From assembly GCF_005222675.1 (NCBI RefSeq), contig NZ_STGE01000003.1, positions 117,823 to 181,822 on the forward strand: a stretch of 64,000 nucleotides of DNA, in the 5' to 3' direction. Positions within the stretch are counted from its first letter, which is position 1; each line of letters opens with the position of its first letter. Below the pieces are notes generated by a model. The model had not been told where the DNA came from. It searched no databases and was given only the letters and a program-made list of their open reading frames with translations. Shown in pieces: positions 37,102 to 48,199 of this stretch. The position numbers and the translations under genes are program-made. Source of the DNA: Mycolicibacterium sp. CR10. GTDB lineage: Bacteria > Actinomycetota > Actinomycetes > Mycobacteriales > Mycobacteriaceae.

Positions 37102-37389
37102 TCAGCCCCACTTCGCGCCTTCGGCCTGGTCCCGAGCCGCCATCGACGTGGTGTTCATCTCGTGGGTGCTCGCCATGGCGCGGTAGGCACGGACCAGCTC
37201 TTCGAGGCTGGTGTTCCACTGGGCCTGCCAAGCCTGGTAGGTCATGCCGGTATCGCCCTGCCAGGCGCCCTGCAGCGCGGCCTGTTCGCTGGCGATATCG
37301 GCGCCCACGGCGTGCAGAGCCCCTGCGTAGCTGTTCATTTCGCCCGCGTGAGCGATCATTGCCGGGTAGTTGTACATGATTTGCGACAT
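37102..37389 (-). CDS. esxH: WXG100 substrate EsxH (TB10.4-like)
   Basis: This 95-residue protein begins [18 protein letters not shown], near identical to TB10.4, and carries the turn motif AWQGDTG (WXG). It forms a dimer with EsxG and is exported by ESX-3 for siderophore-linked iron uptake. GAAGGGGA upstream of ATG 37389 fixes the start. The gap to esxG is 43 bases. Confidence 0.95.
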   Translation of the reverse strand: MSQIMYNYPAMIAHAGEMNSYAGALHAVGADIASEQAALQGAWQGDTGMTYQAWQAQWNTSLEELVRAYRAMASTHEMNTTSMAARDQAEGAKWG

Positions 37390-37432
37390 CGAAATCCCCT
37401 TCTCTCTCTCGTCGGCGTTCGTTCGCGCGCTG

Positions 37433-37726
37433 TTAGATGGCGGTGTAGTTGCTGGCGGCGGCGGCATCCTCGGCGACGTAGGAACCCGCGGCGTCGCCGA
37501 TGTTGGCCTGCGCGATGTCGAGCAGGGCGTTGACCTTGGCCGACACCTCGACGAAGCGGGCGTGCGCGGCCTGGAACGCCGCCGAGGCCTCGCCCATGTG
37601 GAAGGCCTGCGATGACTGCGCAGCCTGCTCGGCCTGCGCGATGGTGGAGCGCATCAGCGCGGCTTTGGCTCCGAACGCGGCTTCCGACGCGACGAGTTGC
37701 GGTATGTGAGCATCCAAGAGGCTCAT
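37433..37726 (-). CDS. esxG: WXG100-family partner EsxG (TB9.8-like)
   Basis: This 97-residue helical-hairpin protein begins [20 protein letters not shown] and is highly similar to EsxG. Its C-terminus has the YxxxD secretion signal (YVAED). The ATG overlaps the PPE gene stop (ATGA). Confidence 0.95.
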   Translation of the reverse strand: MSLLDAHIPQLVASEAAFGAKAALMRSTIAQAEQAAQSSQAFHMGEASAAFQAAHARFVEVSAKVNALLDIAQANIGDAAGSYVAEDAAAASNYTAI

Positions 37727-39327
37727 GGCTTTTCCCTTTCATCGTGGTGGTCGTGATCTTCTGGGTCGGTCTCTTCTTCCGACGTCGGATCCCATGTGCC
37801 CGGCAGCATCGGGCTCTTGGGGCCGCCGCCGAATGCGTCCCCCGCCAATGTGGCCAGCCCGGAGGCTTCGGCAGTGCCCGTGGGCACGGTGCCGGTGAAG
37901 CCCATCGGTCCCGCACCGCGTGTCGACGCGGTGACCCGGGGCCCGGATGCCGGCGGCCCGTCGTCGCCCGGAGTGTCCTCGTAGTCCATGTAGGCGTCCG
38001 CATATCCGCGGCCCTTGATGTCGTCTTGCTGACGGCGCCGACGCTTGCGCCGTTCCGCTGCCGAGGCAGCCACGCCCGATGCCGCCGCGGGGATGGTGGC
38101 GGCGGGAGCCTTGGCGCCGGTCGTGTCTCGGACCGTCGGCGTGAAGCCCTCTCCCGGGTCCTGGCCCGCGACGACATACGGCGCGAACGGAGCGACACCG
38201 GCGGCCGGTGTCGCCGCGACTGAGCCGGAGCCCGCGGACACCGTGTTCACCGGCGCCGCAGCGGTTCCCGCCGGAGCCGGCGGGGCGATGCTCGCCATCG
38301 GCAACGGCTGCTGTTCGCTTCGCGCCGACGGTGCCGGCGATGCGGGCGCCTCTTCGGCGGGCGCGTCGGCGGGCGGAGCCTGAAGCTGTTCCAGCAGCTG
38401 TTGCCCCACTCCGAGAACGATCCCGAGCGTCGTCGCCACCAGGGGCAGCAGAAGCAGGGACGGATAGAGAATCGAGGCGCCGACCCACGAGACCGCTTGG
38501 TAGACAACGGCCAACAGGAACGGCCCCCAGGTGATCAACGCCTGCGCCGGGTTGGTGAGAAAGTCGGTGATCAACTGGATCGTGTTGCCGATCGGATCCT
38601 GCAGGAACTTGATTATCGGCTCGAACAGGAACCGCAGGAACTCGCCGTAGAACTTGACGAGGTCGTTGATGATGTCGCTGATGTTCAGCGCCGCACCTGC
38701 TTCAGCGGCCTGCACCTGAGCTGCGGAGCTCATCAGATCCGCTGCGACCCTGCCGGCTTCGCCGACGCCGGGAATCAAGACGAACGGGGCGGGAGTCGAC
38801 GGCGGGGTCGCGGCCACCGCCGCACCGGAGACGGCCTGGTAGGCGCTCATCGTGGTGGCCGCCTGGATCCACATCCGGACGTAGTCGGCTTCGTTCAGCA
38901 CGATCGGGATCGTGTTGATACCGAGGAAGTTGGTGGCCAGCAGGACCGCGTGGGTGGTGTGGTTCAGCGCGAGTTCCGGCAGTGTCGGCATGGTCGCCAG
39001 CGCGGACGTGTACGCCGCGGCCGCCGTGTCGTGCTGGACCGCCGTCGCGGCGCTGTTGGCGCTCTGCTGCGCCAGCCAGGCGAGGTAGGGCGCGTGTGCG
39101 GCGACATACTGCTCGGAGCTGGTGCCCTCCCAGGATCCCGCCTGCACGGAGCCGAGGATGCCCGTCAGTTCGGCTGCCGCGGCGGCGTACTCGGTGCTCA
39201 GTGACTGCCAGGCGGCCGCCGCCGCGATCAGCGATCCGGGCCCCGGGCCGCTGCTCAGCAGCGCCGAGTGCACTTCAGGCGGCAGCGCCATCCACACCGG
39301 GGCGAGCGAAGAGACGGGAGATGACAC
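37723..39327 (-). CDS. PPE protein of ESX-3 (PPE4-like)
   Basis: This 534-residue protein carries the PPE domain in its first 180 residues ([43 protein letters not shown]). A hydrophobic middle follows ([32 protein letters not shown]). The C-terminus is low-complexity Ala/Pro-rich with a basic cluster (RRKRRRRQQ) and a final acidic His-rich tail. It pairs with the upstream PE protein and is carried by EspG3. GTG at 39327 is the likely start; ATG further in would cut the conserved leader. Confidence 0.9.
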   Translation of the reverse strand: MSSPVSSLAPVWMALPPEVHSALLSSGPGPGSLIAAAAAWQSLSTEYAAAAAELTGILGSVQAGSWEGTSSEQYVAAHAPYLAWLAQQSANSAATAVQHDTAAAAYTSALATMPTLPELALNHTTHAVLLATNFLGINTIPIVLNEADYVRMWIQAATTMSAYQAVSGAAVAATPPSTPAPFVLIPGVGEAGRVAADLMSSAAQVQAAEAGAALNISDIINDLVKFYGEFLRFLFEPIIKFLQDPIGNTIQLITDFLTNPAQALITWGPFLLAVVYQAVSWVGASILYPSLLLLPLVATTLGIVLGVGQQLLEQLQAPPADAPAEEAPASPAPSARSEQQPLPMASIAPPAPAGTAAAPVNTVSAGSGSVAATPAAGVAPFAPYVVAGQDPGEGFTPTVRDTTGAKAPAATIPAAASGVAASAAERRKRRRRQQDDIKGRGYADAYMDYEDTPGDDGPPASGPRVTASTRGAGPMGFTGTVPTGTAEASGLATLAGDAFGGGPKSPMLPGTWDPTSEEETDPEDHDHHDEREKP

Positions 39328-39329
39328 GG

Positions 39330-39638
39330 TCAGCCGCGGGCGATCACGTAGGCCGACGCGGCCATCGCGTCGCCGCTGGCATAGCTTGCCGCCGATTCGC
39401 CGATGCCGACTCCGGAGCGGCCGAGCTCGTGCACGCCCTGTGTCGCCGCAGTCTGGTGTTGGGCGCCGTGTGCGCTGAATCCGGCAGCGGTCTGCAGGGA
39501 CACCGGATCGGCCGCGGGTGGAATGACGGCACTCACCAGCGGAGTAGCGGCAGCATGGACGGCCGCCATCCGCGCGGTGAGCGCTTCCACGGCCGCACTG
39601 GCGGCGGTCAGGCCTTCCGGAACTACTCGCAGGGTCAT
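39330..39638 (-). CDS. PE protein of ESX-3 (PE5-like)
   Basis: This 102-residue PE domain begins [24 protein letters not shown] and has the YxxxD-type export motif at YASGD. No C-terminal extension is present. It overlaps eccC3 by ATGA and is followed directly by its PPE partner, so the two are likely co-translated and heterodimeric. Confidence 0.9.
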   Translation of the reverse strand: MTLRVVPEGLTAASAAVEALTARMAAVHAAATPLVSAVIPPAADPVSLQTAAGFSAHGAQHQTAATQGVHELGRSGVGIGESAASYASGDAMAASAYVIARG

Positions 39639-42600
39639 CAGCTGTATTCCTCTCCGCGGTGTCCCGCCCGCGACGCCGTCGTCGCCGCGGCCAGGGGATT
39701 GACGAGTTGAACGAACGTCGGGGTGTCAGAAGCATCGAGCAACACACCGCGGCCCACGGGCAGCCGGTGGAAGCGGTGGCCCCGAATCTTGCCGCTGTCC
39801 TGCGGATTTCCCGACAGCATCAGGGTGGTCGCCTGCAGGTCGTTGAGACGCCGCAGCAGCGGAGCGGTCATCACCGCATGCGCCGACCCGGCCGCCCTCG
39901 CGGTGACGATGACCCGCAGCCCCAGATCCGCGGCCTGTGCCAGCAGGCCGATCAACGCCGTCCACGGCCGCTGTCCGACAAAGGGCCGGCCTGCCGCCGG
40001 GCCGTCCGGAATCTGATCGACGTCGTCGACGATCAGATAGTGGATGTGGCTTTCAGTGCGGCCCGCACCCGAACGGTAGTCCCACCCGCTCAGTTCCTGC
40101 GGGCTCATTCCGGCAGGCGGACGGCGCTTGTCGAGCAGCGCCGACAGGCCGAGCATCGCGGGCAGGATCCGGTCGATGTTCGGCGTGTACTCGTTGTCGG
40201 GGAAGATCGGTTCGTCGACCAGTTGCAGCCGACGGTCGATCACCGTGAACGCCACCTGGTCAGGTCGCGAGTTCTCCCGGATCGTCCGGATGAGGTGACG
40301 CAACAGCGTGGTCTTGCCCGTCTTCGCATCACCGAAGACCATCAGCAACGGGTTGTCGGCGAAGTCGACACTGACCGCGGCCAGGTCCTCTTCACGCTGG
40401 CCGATGATCACCCGCTCTGGTGCCGGGTAGAGCGATCCGAGAGCGTCGGGAGACAGGCTGGCCGGCAGCAACCGCACCGGCGGTGCGCTCAGTCCGGGGT
40501 AGCGGGCATTGATCGCAGGAATGGATTCCAGTGCGGGACGGGCGAACAGGAAGTGCTCGGCGGCCATCGTCAGGCCGCGTCCCGGTTGGTCCATTGGCAC
40601 CCCGTCGGCGGGCCGACGAAGAGCGCGTGAGTCGGCGGGCCGACGCAGAGCACCCACGACCCGGACGTTGCTGTCGTGCGCGTCGTGCAGCCGCAACTCC
40701 AGCCGCAGCCCCAGTCCATCGCGCATCGCCAACGGCACCTCGAGCCAGTTGGGAGTGGTGATGACGACATGGATCCCATAGGACAGCCCGGCATTGACGA
40801 GCTCGGTAACTCTGGCCAACAACGGGTTTCGGGTGTTGAACGTGTCGGTGTTGTCCCTGCTGAAGGCGTAGAGGTTGTCGATGAGCAGGAACACCTCACC
40901 GAAGCCGTCACGGTATTCACCGTCGCGGGCGAGTGCGCCGAGCTTCTGGCGTTCCCGAAGCAGCTGATCGAGCTCGCCGAAGGTGCGGCGAATGCGCTCC
41001 GACTCTAGCGGCGAGGCCACGCTGCCGACATGCGCGAGACCGTCGAGCGCGCGCAGCTGCCCGCCGCCGTAGTCGAGGCAGTAGAACGTGACGTCCCCCG
41101 GCGCGTGCAACGCCGCCGCGGACAGCACGAAGGTCTGCAGCGCCGTCGACTTGCCCGACTTCGGCCCACCGTGGATGACCATGTTGGCAGCAGCCGAGTT
41201 GGCGTCGAAGACCAGCGGGTCGCGTCGCATCTCGAAGGGTCGGTCGATCTCCCCGAGCGGCCAGCGCCACTGCCGGGCAGGGATTTCAGCGCGCTCGAGC
41301 ACGTCGTCGAGCGCGATCGGCTCGTCCAGAGGAGGCAGCCATAGCCGCGGTGCGTGGGGTCCGTAGTGCGCGAGCTGATCGCCGATCGTGGCGATCAGCT
41401 TTCGCGGTGGCAGAACCTGGACGTCCGCCCCGTCGTCGACGATGACGGTGTCGGGTTCGGGATCCACCCAGCCGGCGTCGAACAACTGCGGCTCCGGGAT
41501 GGCGTGCACGACGATGGACCGATCGACTCTCGGCGGCTCGTAGATCCCGTCCACGTAGGTACTGCGGAATTTGATCGGCAGCGCACCCGGTGCCGGCACC
41601 AGGAACCCGACTCCCTTGTGTTCCCTACCGGACTCGATGTGATATGCGTCCTCCACGCCGATGATCTGGCGTGACACGCTCGGACTGGCCACCTTGAGCC
41701 CGATTCGGTAGGAGGTGTTCTTGTCGATGTCCTTGATGCGGCCCACGTCCAGCGTCTGCGACGCGAAGAGGATATGGATGCGGAATGAACGGCCCTTGCG
41801 CGCAACGTAGTCGAACAGATCCGCGTACTCGGGATGGTCTGCCAGCATCAGGGTGAACTCATCGGCGACGACGAACAACGTGGGAATCGGCGGCAGATCA
41901 TGGCCGGCGCCGATCGCGTTCTCGTACTCGGTAACCGAGTTGAACGCACTGCCCTGAAGCCGGCGTCCCGTCTCCTTGAGCAGCTGTTCGCGCCGCGACA
42001 CCTCGCCCCGCAGCGTGTCGGCGAATCTGTCTGCCAAGGAGCGCTTTTCCGCCATATTGGAGATGACGGCCACCACCTGCGGGAAGTTGCGGAAGATGTC
42101 GGCGCCCGCCTCCCCCTTGAAGTCGGCGTAGATGACGATCAGCCGCTCTGCGGAGTGGGTTGTCAACAACGACAGCAATATCGACATCAGCGTCTGCGAC
42201 TTGCCCGAGCCCGTCATACCGATCATCAGCCCGTGCGGGCCCATACCGCCCTCCGCCTCGTCCTTCAGGTCGAAGTACAGCGGCTCGCCTGTGGCGGTGA
42301 CGCCGATCGGCACCTTCAGCTCGTCGTCACGATGCCGCGGCGCCCACAGCGACGCGACATCGAGGGCGGAGGCATCGGGGATGCCGAGCAGCGTGGTGAA
42401 CGCCGCACCGCCGGTGCCTGCGGACCTGCCGTGGCTGGGGTTGGAGTCCCAGCGGGACAGCCGACGGGCGATATGCCTGGCGTCTGCGGGTGCCAGCCGG
42501 TCGGCCGCCGCCACGAAGGGGCTCCAGATTCCGTTCTGCCAGCGTCGGATCTCGCCGTCGGCGATGCGCAGGATGGGACGTTCGGGGTCCGAATACTGCT

Positions 42601-43645
42601 CGCGGTGCGGCTCGTTGACCGCCCGGTGGATGACGGTCACGCCCGCTAGTCCGCGACCGGCGAAGTCGTCGGGATCGGTGTCGGGATCGTCGACGACGAT
42701 GAGCAGGTGCTTGACCCCGGCGGCGCCGTCGCCGGTGAACTCGTCGCGATCGGCGAGCGCGGGTGTCAGCAGTCGGCGCAGGGCGGAGGGCTCGGTGGCG
42801 AGATAGCGTGCCGGGCCGACACCGTCGACCTGACCGGGCACGTCGCAATGCGGCAGCCATTTGAGCCAGGACCAGCGATCGTCCTCCAGATTCGCTCCGG
42901 CGTAGGCGATTCCGAGGACAGAGGGGTCGTGCCAGATCATCGCCTGGGCGATCCACGCGCGCAATGCCCCGTCGACTTCGTCGTCGTCGCCGATGACACT
43001 CACCCGGGAGACTCTGGTCAGGTCGATACCGGTAGGCGCCGCGTGCAGGGTGCGCTGGGTGTCGAGCAGCCCACGCAGGGTGGTGTGCGCCACCGGTTCC
43101 AGGTCGATCTCGTCGGCGGTGTCCTTGACCCGCAATGCGGCGTCGAGCGCCTGATCGTGCAGGCCCGCCCGTAGCACCAGGAAGTCGGGATCGCGCGGAT
43201 CGCGCTCCCACTGCCGACGGGTTCCCGGAATGGCCGACAGCACCGCAGGTTCCGGATGCGACCACAGAAGAGCCGCGCGCTGTTCCTCGGCGTGGGCGTG
43301 CACATTGTCGCGGACGACCGAGAGGTATCGCAGATAGTCGGCGCGCTCGGCGTCGACCTCCTCGGTGCGCATCTTGTTGTCCGAACCGCGGTAGAGCGCA
43401 GTCGCCGCAAGCAGCAGCACGAACGGGAAGAACAGGGTCGTCGGCGAGATCAACCGCATCCCGGTCGCGACGAGGGCCACGATCATTCCGACGATCAGGA
43501 TGACGATCAGATACGGCAGCGCCCGGCGCAGCAGAGACGGCGGCACCACCCGTGGGAGCTCCGGGGGTGGCTCGATGGTGATGGTGCCCTTGCGGGTCAC
43601 CGGCGGTGACACCCGCTTGCGGTGCTCGAAGATCAACCTGCTCAT
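39638..43645 (-). CDS. eccC3: ESX-3 motor ATPase EccC3
   Basis: This 1335-residue FtsK/SpoIIIE-type ATPase has two N-terminal membrane helices (about residues 43-85). Three ATPase domains follow, with Walker A GMTGSGKS near 477, GGPKSGKS near 827 and GDAKTGKT near 1107. Only the first has an intact Walker B Asp-Glu (LFVVADEF); the others read LIDN and VDDV. EccC recognises and drives substrates through the pore. ATG at 43645 overlaps the eccB3 stop. A 27-bp in-frame duplication (40604-40657) gives [16 protein letters not shown]. Confidence 0.95.
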   Translation of the reverse strand: MSRLIFEHRKRVSPPVTRKGTITIEPPPELPRVVPPSLLRRALPYLIVILIVGMIVALVATGMRLISPTTLFFPFVLLLAATALYRGSDNKMRTEEVDAERADYLRYLSVVRDNVHAHAEEQRAALLWSHPEPAVLSAIPGTRRQWERDPRDPDFLVLRAGLHDQALDAALRVKDTADEIDLEPVAHTTLRGLLDTQRTLHAAPTGIDLTRVSRVSVIGDDDEVDGALRAWIAQAMIWHDPSVLGIAYAGANLEDDRWSWLKWLPHCDVPGQVDGVGPARYLATEPSALRRLLTPALADRDEFTGDGAAGVKHLLIVVDDPDTDPDDFAGRGLAGVTVIHRAVNEPHREQYSDPERPILRIADGEIRRWQNGIWSPFVAAADRLAPADARHIARRLSRWDSNPSHGRSAGTGGAAFTTLLGIPDASALDVASLWAPRHRDDELKVPIGVTATGEPLYFDLKDEAEGGMGPHGLMIGMTGSGKSQTLMSILLSLLTTHSAERLIVIYADFKGEAGADIFRNFPQVVAVISNMAEKRSLADRFADTLRGEVSRREQLLKETGRRLQGSAFNSVTEYENAIGAGHDLPPIPTLFVVADEFTLMLADHPEYADLFDYVARKGRSFRIHILFASQTLDVGRIKDIDKNTSYRIGLKVASPSVSRQIIGVEDAYHIESGREHKGVGFLVPAPGALPIKFRSTYVDGIYEPPRVDRSIVVHAIPEPQLFDAGWVDPEPDTVIVDDGADVQVLPPRKLIATIGDQLAHYGPHAPRLWLPPLDEPIALDDVLERAEIPARQWRWPLGEIDRPFEMRRDPLVFDANSAAANMVIHGGPKSGKSTALQTFVLSAAALHAPGDVTFYCLDYGGGQLRALDGLAHVGSVASPLESERIRRTFGELDQLLRERQKLGALARDGEYRDGFGEVFLLIDNLYAFSRDNTDTFNTRNPLLARVTELVNAGLSYGIHVVITTPNWLEVPLAMRDGLGLRLELRLHDAHDSNVRVVGALRRPADSRALRRPADGVPMDQPGRGLTMAAEHFLFARPALESIPAINARYPGLSAPPVRLLPASLSPDALGSLYPAPERVIIGQREEDLAAVSVDFADNPLLMVFGDAKTGKTTLLRHLIRTIRENSRPDQVAFTVIDRRLQLVDEPIFPDNEYTPNIDRILPAMLGLSALLDKRRPPAGMSPQELSGWDYRSGAGRTESHIHYLIVDDVDQIPDGPAAGRPFVGQRPWTALIGLLAQAADLGLRVIVTARAAGSAHAVMTAPLLRRLNDLQATTLMLSGNPQDSGKIRGHRFHRLPVGRGVLLDASDTPTFVQLVNPLAAATTASRAGHRGEEYS
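40604..40657 (+). repeat. 27-bp tandem duplication within eccC3
   Basis: Two copies with a 27-base period share the first 21 bases with one mismatch. It adds nine codons to a loop of the second-to-third ATPase region without breaking the frame. Confidence 0.7.
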
Positions 43646-45165
43646 GGGATCTCCATCCGAGCCGGTGCCGGGTTGGGCGCCAACGAGTCGTGGGCGAGCA
43701 GCGCGTCCGCGCGCGACAGCGTGGGGCCCGCGGCGAACTGGGACAGCATCGACCACGGGACGGGCAGTGGCGGCGAGGTGAGGCCCAGCGCGCCGACGGT
43801 GTCCATGCCTGCCGGGTCATCGCCGGTATCGATGCCGTAGCGCACCCCGGTGTCGCTCACCCAGAACCGGGCGCCACCGCTGTCGACGAAGTAGCCGGTA
43901 CCCGGCGACAGCACCACGCGGTCCGCCGGGCCACCCGGGGTTCCCGAGCTCACCAGCTCGACCGACCGGAGACCGTCGGGAACGGGCAGTGCCGCGCCCG
44001 ACAGGATCGTCAGTGAAGCGGTCTGTGCACCTGCGGGTTTCGCCCATGCGGCACAGGTGACCGGATCGGCGTCGGAGTCCACGAGGGTGACCGGATCTCT
44101 CGGGTACGCGGTGGTGTCGAGTGCGCGGGCTTCGGGTATCCGTGCGACATCGTCGGGGCCCAGACGGGGTGGCTGGTCCAATCCATAGGAATTGGTGTTG
44201 CGCAGGATCGACGCCAGAACTCCCGAGATTGGCTGCAGGCCGTCGGAGAGGACGACGTAGTGGCGCAGGGTGTTGTCGGCGTCGTAGGAGACGACGACCG
44301 CGCCCACCGGGGCGGCGACAGGCAGGTCCACCCGCGCGGGTGCGCCGGCGTCGGGGATCACCGGCGAGATCAGCGGGGGCGCCTCCGGCAGCGCGTTGAA
44401 AAGTCCTGTCGCGATGGGCCGGACGGCGACAGCGCCACCGATGCCCAGGCCGTCGACCACCGCGCGATCGGCCAGATCGACCGGGCTGCGCCTGCCGTCC
44501 CACAGCAACCAGGTGCGGCCGTCGCTCTCGGCGAGCACGGCGTGGGTTGCGGGCAGCGAGGCCGCCCGCTCGCCGCCGGTCGCCGGCTCGCCCGCGATCA
44601 CGGTGACGCCGGTCGAGCCCGGCGCGCCCGTCGCGGCGTCGCACACCGTCCAGTACGCATCGCGAGTGGTGTTGGCCACCATGCGTTCCGGCGCGCCGGG
44701 AATGCCCAGCATGTTGCCGCGCGCGAACTTGTCGAGCTCGCTGCTCTTCACCAGGGTCGGGTTGTCCGGGCGCCCCGTGATCAGGCGCGCCGAGGCGAGG
44801 TTGAGCACCGGGTGCAGCCGATCGCCGAGCCGCACGTACAGCGCCGCGGATTCCCGGTCGGCGAGAACCGAATCCGTTCCTGCAGAGCCGGATGGGCGGA
44901 TCATCGAGAACAGAAAGCATCCGATGAGACCGGTCACCAGGATCAGTGCGCCGACAAGAACCGAGCGTGACTGGGTGCGCAGTGGGTCGACGAGCATCCG
45001 CGTGTCGTGCAACGCCACACCGGACGCGATGCGGCGCGTCAGGAAGCGCCACCCGGTCACCTGGTGGCGCGTCACGAACCCACGGCGATAGCTGATCCGT
45101 TCGGGGTTCTCGTTGTTCGGGGTGCGGGAGCTGAACGAGCGCCGCTCCCCGTCCGGTGCGGTCAT
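43642..45165 (-). CDS. eccB3: ESX-3 membrane/periplasmic component EccB3
   Basis: This 507-residue protein has a short cytosolic N-terminus ending in the EccB pattern ([22 protein letters not shown]) and one membrane helix ([19 protein letters not shown]). A large periplasmic domain of repeats follows (for example [20 protein letters not shown], the EccB R-domain motif). EccB forms the periplasmic side of the complex. ATG at 45165 overlaps the eccA3 stop; an in-frame GTG at 45177 is less likely. Confidence 0.93.
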   Translation of the reverse strand: MTAPDGERRSFSSRTPNNENPERISYRRGFVTRHQVTGWRFLTRRIASGVALHDTRMLVDPLRTQSRSVLVGALILVTGLIGCFLFSMIRPSGSAGTDSVLADRESAALYVRLGDRLHPVLNLASARLITGRPDNPTLVKSSELDKFARGNMLGIPGAPERMVANTTRDAYWTVCDAATGAPGSTGVTVIAGEPATGGERAASLPATHAVLAESDGRTWLLWDGRRSPVDLADRAVVDGLGIGGAVAVRPIATGLFNALPEAPPLISPVIPDAGAPARVDLPVAAPVGAVVVSYDADNTLRHYVVLSDGLQPISGVLASILRNTNSYGLDQPPRLGPDDVARIPEARALDTTAYPRDPVTLVDSDADPVTCAAWAKPAGAQTASLTILSGAALPVPDGLRSVELVSSGTPGGPADRVVLSPGTGYFVDSGGARFWVSDTGVRYGIDTGDDPAGMDTVGALGLTSPPLPVPWSMLSQFAAGPTLSRADALLAHDSLAPNPAPARMEIP

Positions 45166-47024
45166 CGTTGTTCCCACTGGCTCGGCGGCACCGACAGGCC
45201 GAGGCCGCGCAACTGTGGCGCGACGGAGTTGTTGACGTCGGTGGCCGTGATCGTCATCAGCTCGTCGTCGGTGAAGTCCTCGGCGTCGGAGTGGTCCAGG
45301 CGGTACTCCCGCTCCTCCTCGGAGCGCTCGACGAGGTTGCGGACGAACCGGCCGTTGCCTGCGACGTCCAGGCTGCGGCGTTGCACGCCATTGGCGTCCG
45401 GTGTCGACGACTCCGCCAGGTGGGCGAACAGCCGCTTCATGTCGGCGCGGGCCGCCTCCTCGAAGCGCGAATCGCGTTTTTCGGCCATGCGCGTGGCGAT
45501 TTCGACGAGCTCCTTCGGTGAGTACGACGGGAAGTCGATACTGCGGGTGAACCGGGATCGCAGACCCTCGTTGGCGTCGAGGAACGCGTCGAGGTCCTTG
45601 CGGTACCCGGCGACGATCACGACCAGGCGGTCGCGGTCGTTCTCCATACGGGCCAGAAGCGTGTCGATCGCCACCAGGCCGAAATCGTTCTTGGCGCCGG
45701 TCGACACCAGCGCGTACGCCTCGTCGAGAAACAGCACGCCGTCGAGCGCACTGTCGATGATGGCGTTCGTCTTGGCCTCGGTCTCACCGATGTGCTGGCC
45801 GATCAGGTCGGCACGGTGCACTTCCCGGACCGTCTCCTTCTTCAAAAGTCCAAGGCCGCAATAGATCTTGGCCACTACGCGGGCAATGGTGGTCTTGCCA
45901 GTGCCGGGGGGACCCGCGAACACCAGATGGTTGGTGCGTTGCGCGACGGTCAGGCCGCGCTCCTGCCGCCTGATCGCCATCGCCACAGAGCTTTTCAGCC
46001 GCGCGACCTGGTACTTGACCTCGTCGAGACCGATGAACTCGGCGAGCTCGGCCTCGGCTTCAATGAGCAGGTGGGCCTTGCGGTCCTTGGCGCCGGGATC
46101 GACGAAATCGGCCTCCCCCGGCTCACTGTCCGGATCCCACGGGTCGGCGCGCGCCTCGATCCGCGCGGCGGTGGTGGTGGTGATGCCGAATGACGTGTCC
46201 GACAGCGCGTCTTCGATCTGGGTGTTCTCGGGATTGGCCGCATACAGCTCCTGCAGCATCGCGCTCGCGTCCTCGTCCTCCCCCAGCGCGCGCAGCGCCA
46301 GCGCCCTGGCGAAAGCACCGTCGACGGCGGCGACGGCCACCGGTCCTTCGGATCGCTCGAGGTACGACAGCGCCGGGGCGAACATTCCCAACCGCGCCAG
46401 CGCTACGCCCAGCGCAACCCGTGCGGCGTGGGCGTACGTGTCGTCGAGCGCCTCATCGGTGACCACCGGGGTCAGCAGCCGCACCACATCCGACCACCGC
46501 GCGGCGCGGTAGTGGATCGCCACCCGCACCCAACGTGCTTGCAGCCAGCCAGGTTTGCGATCGAGGAGTTCGCCGACCAGACGATCCGCCGCGGCCCAGG
46601 ATGCAGACCCATCGGGTCCGTCACACAGCTGCACGGCGTAGGCCAGCGCGAAGTCGTCAGGGCAGGTGGCACGGAACTGGAGGTACAGCCCGGTGTCGTA
46701 GCTGAAGCCGAGCACTTCGGGTGCGAGCGAGATCCGCCGCTGCAGCACTCCGGCGGTCGCCGAGGTGTGCCAGACCGCCTCGATCACCCGGGGCGAGGCA
46801 TCGCCCGCAGCGGCCAGGCCCGTCCAGGCGTCGCACTGATCGTGGGCGACCCGGGTCAGCGCCGCGAAACCCGACCGCGCGGCGTTCAGGTCGGCCGGGC
46901 GTTGCCTGTCGTGCACGGCCAACCCCAACGCGCGGCAGCAGGTCGCGAACCGGCTGACCACCTCAGGGTCGACGCGGGGGGCGCCGGTGGGTGCAGCCGC
47001 GAGCGTGTCACTTCCCGTTTCCAT
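45162..47024 (-). CDS. eccA3: ESX-3 AAA+ ATPase EccA3
   Basis: This 620-residue cytosolic ATPase has TPR-like helices over the first 280 residues. A CbxX/CfqX-type AAA+ domain follows, with Walker A FAGPPGTGKTT near residue 370, Walker B VLFLDEAYALV near 428, and a C-terminal lid. EccA interacts with ESX substrates and chaperones in the cytosol. It is the first gene of the operon. Two IdeR-like boxes precede it, so iron should repress the whole locus. Confidence 0.95.
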   Translation of the reverse strand: METGSDTLAAAPTGAPRVDPEVVSRFATCCRALGLAVHDRQRPADLNAARSGFAALTRVAHDQCDAWTGLAAAGDASPRVIEAVWHTSATAGVLQRRISLAPEVLGFSYDTGLYLQFRATCPDDFALAYAVQLCDGPDGSASWAAADRLVGELLDRKPGWLQARWVRVAIHYRAARWSDVVRLLTPVVTDEALDDTYAHAARVALGVALARLGMFAPALSYLERSEGPVAVAAVDGAFARALALRALGEDEDASAMLQELYAANPENTQIEDALSDTSFGITTTTAARIEARADPWDPDSEPGEADFVDPGAKDRKAHLLIEAEAELAEFIGLDEVKYQVARLKSSVAMAIRRQERGLTVAQRTNHLVFAGPPGTGKTTIARVVAKIYCGLGLLKKETVREVHRADLIGQHIGETEAKTNAIIDSALDGVLFLDEAYALVSTGAKNDFGLVAIDTLLARMENDRDRLVVIVAGYRKDLDAFLDANEGLRSRFTRSIDFPSYSPKELVEIATRMAEKRDSRFEEAARADMKRLFAHLAESSTPDANGVQRRSLDVAGNGRFVRNLVERSEEEREYRLDHSDAEDFTDDELMTITATDVNNSVAPQLRGLGLSVPPSQWEQR

Positions 47025-47099
47025 CAGCTGTGTGTCGCGAGTTTCCGCACCCAGGCCATTCGCCTGAGACCGCGGGCCCCCACCCTCTCCCTTGCCCGA

Positions 47100-47105
47100 A
47101 TCTTA
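47100..47105 (-). promoter_or_regulatory. Candidate -10 (TAAGAT) of the ESX-3 operon
   Basis: TAAGAT on the minus strand lies 76 bases upstream of the eccA3 ATG and touches the proximal IdeR-like box. That is the position at which bound IdeR would block polymerase. Confidence 0.5.
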
Positions 47106-47121
47106 TGTATGGCTAAGCTAA
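47103..47121 (-). promoter_or_regulatory. IdeR iron box, proximal
   Basis: TTATGTATGGCTAAGCTAA matches the 19-bp IdeR consensus TTAGGTTAGGCTAACCTAA at 15 positions. IdeR with iron represses ESX-3 in mycobacteria, so the site fits the operon. Confidence 0.75.
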
Positions 47122-47133
47122 CTTTCGCTGAAG

Positions 47134-47152
47134 TTAGCATTGCATAACCAAA
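47134..47152 (-). promoter_or_regulatory. IdeR-like box, distal
   Basis: TTAGCATTGCATAACCAAA matches the IdeR consensus at 14 of 19 positions. Its centre is 31 bp from the proximal box, three helical turns. Their inner half-sites form a perfect dyad, GCTAACTT and AAGTTAGC, at 47117-47138. Confidence 0.5.
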
Positions 47153-47199
47153 CTGTCGAGACGCACGGGTGTGGATCCTCGGGTGAGCCGGGTCACCGC

Positions 47200-48096
47200 T
47201 CAGCGCGGCTTGATGGCGCTCACCAAAGTGATGTTCCCGGTCATCTGACCGGCGGCGGAATCGACGGCGGGGACGGGCCGCCCCAGGGCCGTCAAAAGCC
47301 CGGGCAGCGGCGTGGCAGACACCTGCCAGTCCCGCTCCTGGAACCATTGCGCCGCGGGTTTGTGCTGCTCGTTGTACACCAGCGTGAAGAATGTGCCGTC
47401 CTCGCCCGCCGCCCGCTCCTGCTGCTTCGCGGCCTCGAATGCCGCCGCGTTCATCGGGACGGATTCCTCGACAGCGACCTGGCTGGCCGGCGCCGACAAC
47501 GCGTCGATACCTGCGAACAGCTTCTGCTGACCGTCCGCCGGCAGATAGATCAACAACCCTTCCGTGATCCACGCCGTCGGTGCTGTCCGGTCAAAACCGT
47601 TGTCACACAATGCCTGTGTCCAGTCGTCGCGCAGGTCTACCGGCACCTCGACGCGGGTGGCGCGCGGGGCGGCACCGTAATCGGCGAGGGTGGTGCGCTT
47701 GAACTCCAGGACCCGGGGCTGGTCAAGTTCGTAGATGACCGTGTCGTCGCGCCACCCCAGTCGGTAGGCGCGAGAGTCCAAGCCTGCCGCCAGCAGCACC
47801 ACCTGGCGGATGCCGGAGCGCGCGGCCGCAAGGAAGTAGTCGTCGAAGTAGCGGGTCCGCGCCGCCTGGAAATCCACGAAGCGCTCGCCGAACTCGGAGT
47901 GGAGTTTGTGTTGGGGCGCCAGCCCTTTCATCAGGGCGGCCCACTGGCCGCCTGCTGCGTGGCAGAAGACCTCGGCGAACGGATCGACCGCCACCGCGGT
48001 GGACCTGCCGGCCTCCAGCGCGCGGGCGGCCGCGACAAAAAGTGCCGTCGAGCCGACGCTGGTGCTGATGTCCCAGGTGTCTCCATCGGTACGCAC
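47200..48096 (-). CDS. SAM-dependent methyltransferase (Rv0281-like, LCMT family)
   Basis: This 298-residue protein has the family start [20 protein letters not shown], motif [32 protein letters not shown], and [12 protein letters not shown]. It belongs to the mycobacterial group of putative O-methyltransferases; the acceptor is unknown. Start is GTG at 48096; TATAAC lies 7 bases upstream, so a leaderless start is possible. It lies upstream of eccA3 on the same strand, as Rv0281 does. Confidence 0.88.
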   Translation of the reverse strand: MRTDGDTWDISTSVGSTALFVAAARALEAGRSTAVAVDPFAEVFCHAAGGQWAALMKGLAPQHKLHSEFGERFVDFQAARTRYFDDYFLAAARSGIRQVVLLAAGLDSRAYRLGWRDDTVIYELDQPRVLEFKRTTLADYGAAPRATRVEVPVDLRDDWTQALCDNGFDRTAPTAWITEGLLIYLPADGQQKLFAGIDALSAPASQVAVEESVPMNAAAFEAAKQQERAAGEDGTFFTLVYNEQHKPAAQWFQERDWQVSATPLPGLLTALGRPVPAVDSAAGQMTGNITLVSAIKPR

Positions 48097-48199
48097 CCAC
48101 GCGGTTATACGCCCGGAACCTGGGAAGTGTTCACCGCCGCCTGATCCGCACCGGCACGGACACCGGACCCTGCAGCGACGGCGTCGTCCCCCGGCCGGG

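Noticed and set aside
39638..43645. Degenerate Walker B motifs in EccC3 domains 2 and 3 as a sign of decay
   Set aside because: Degenerate ATPase 2 and 3 sites are normal in EccC proteins; the first domain is intact.
47117..47138. Zur zinc box before ESX-3
   Set aside because: The dyad does not carry the TGAAAAT-type half-sites of mycobacterial Zur boxes. It is explained by the inner halves of the two IdeR-like boxes.
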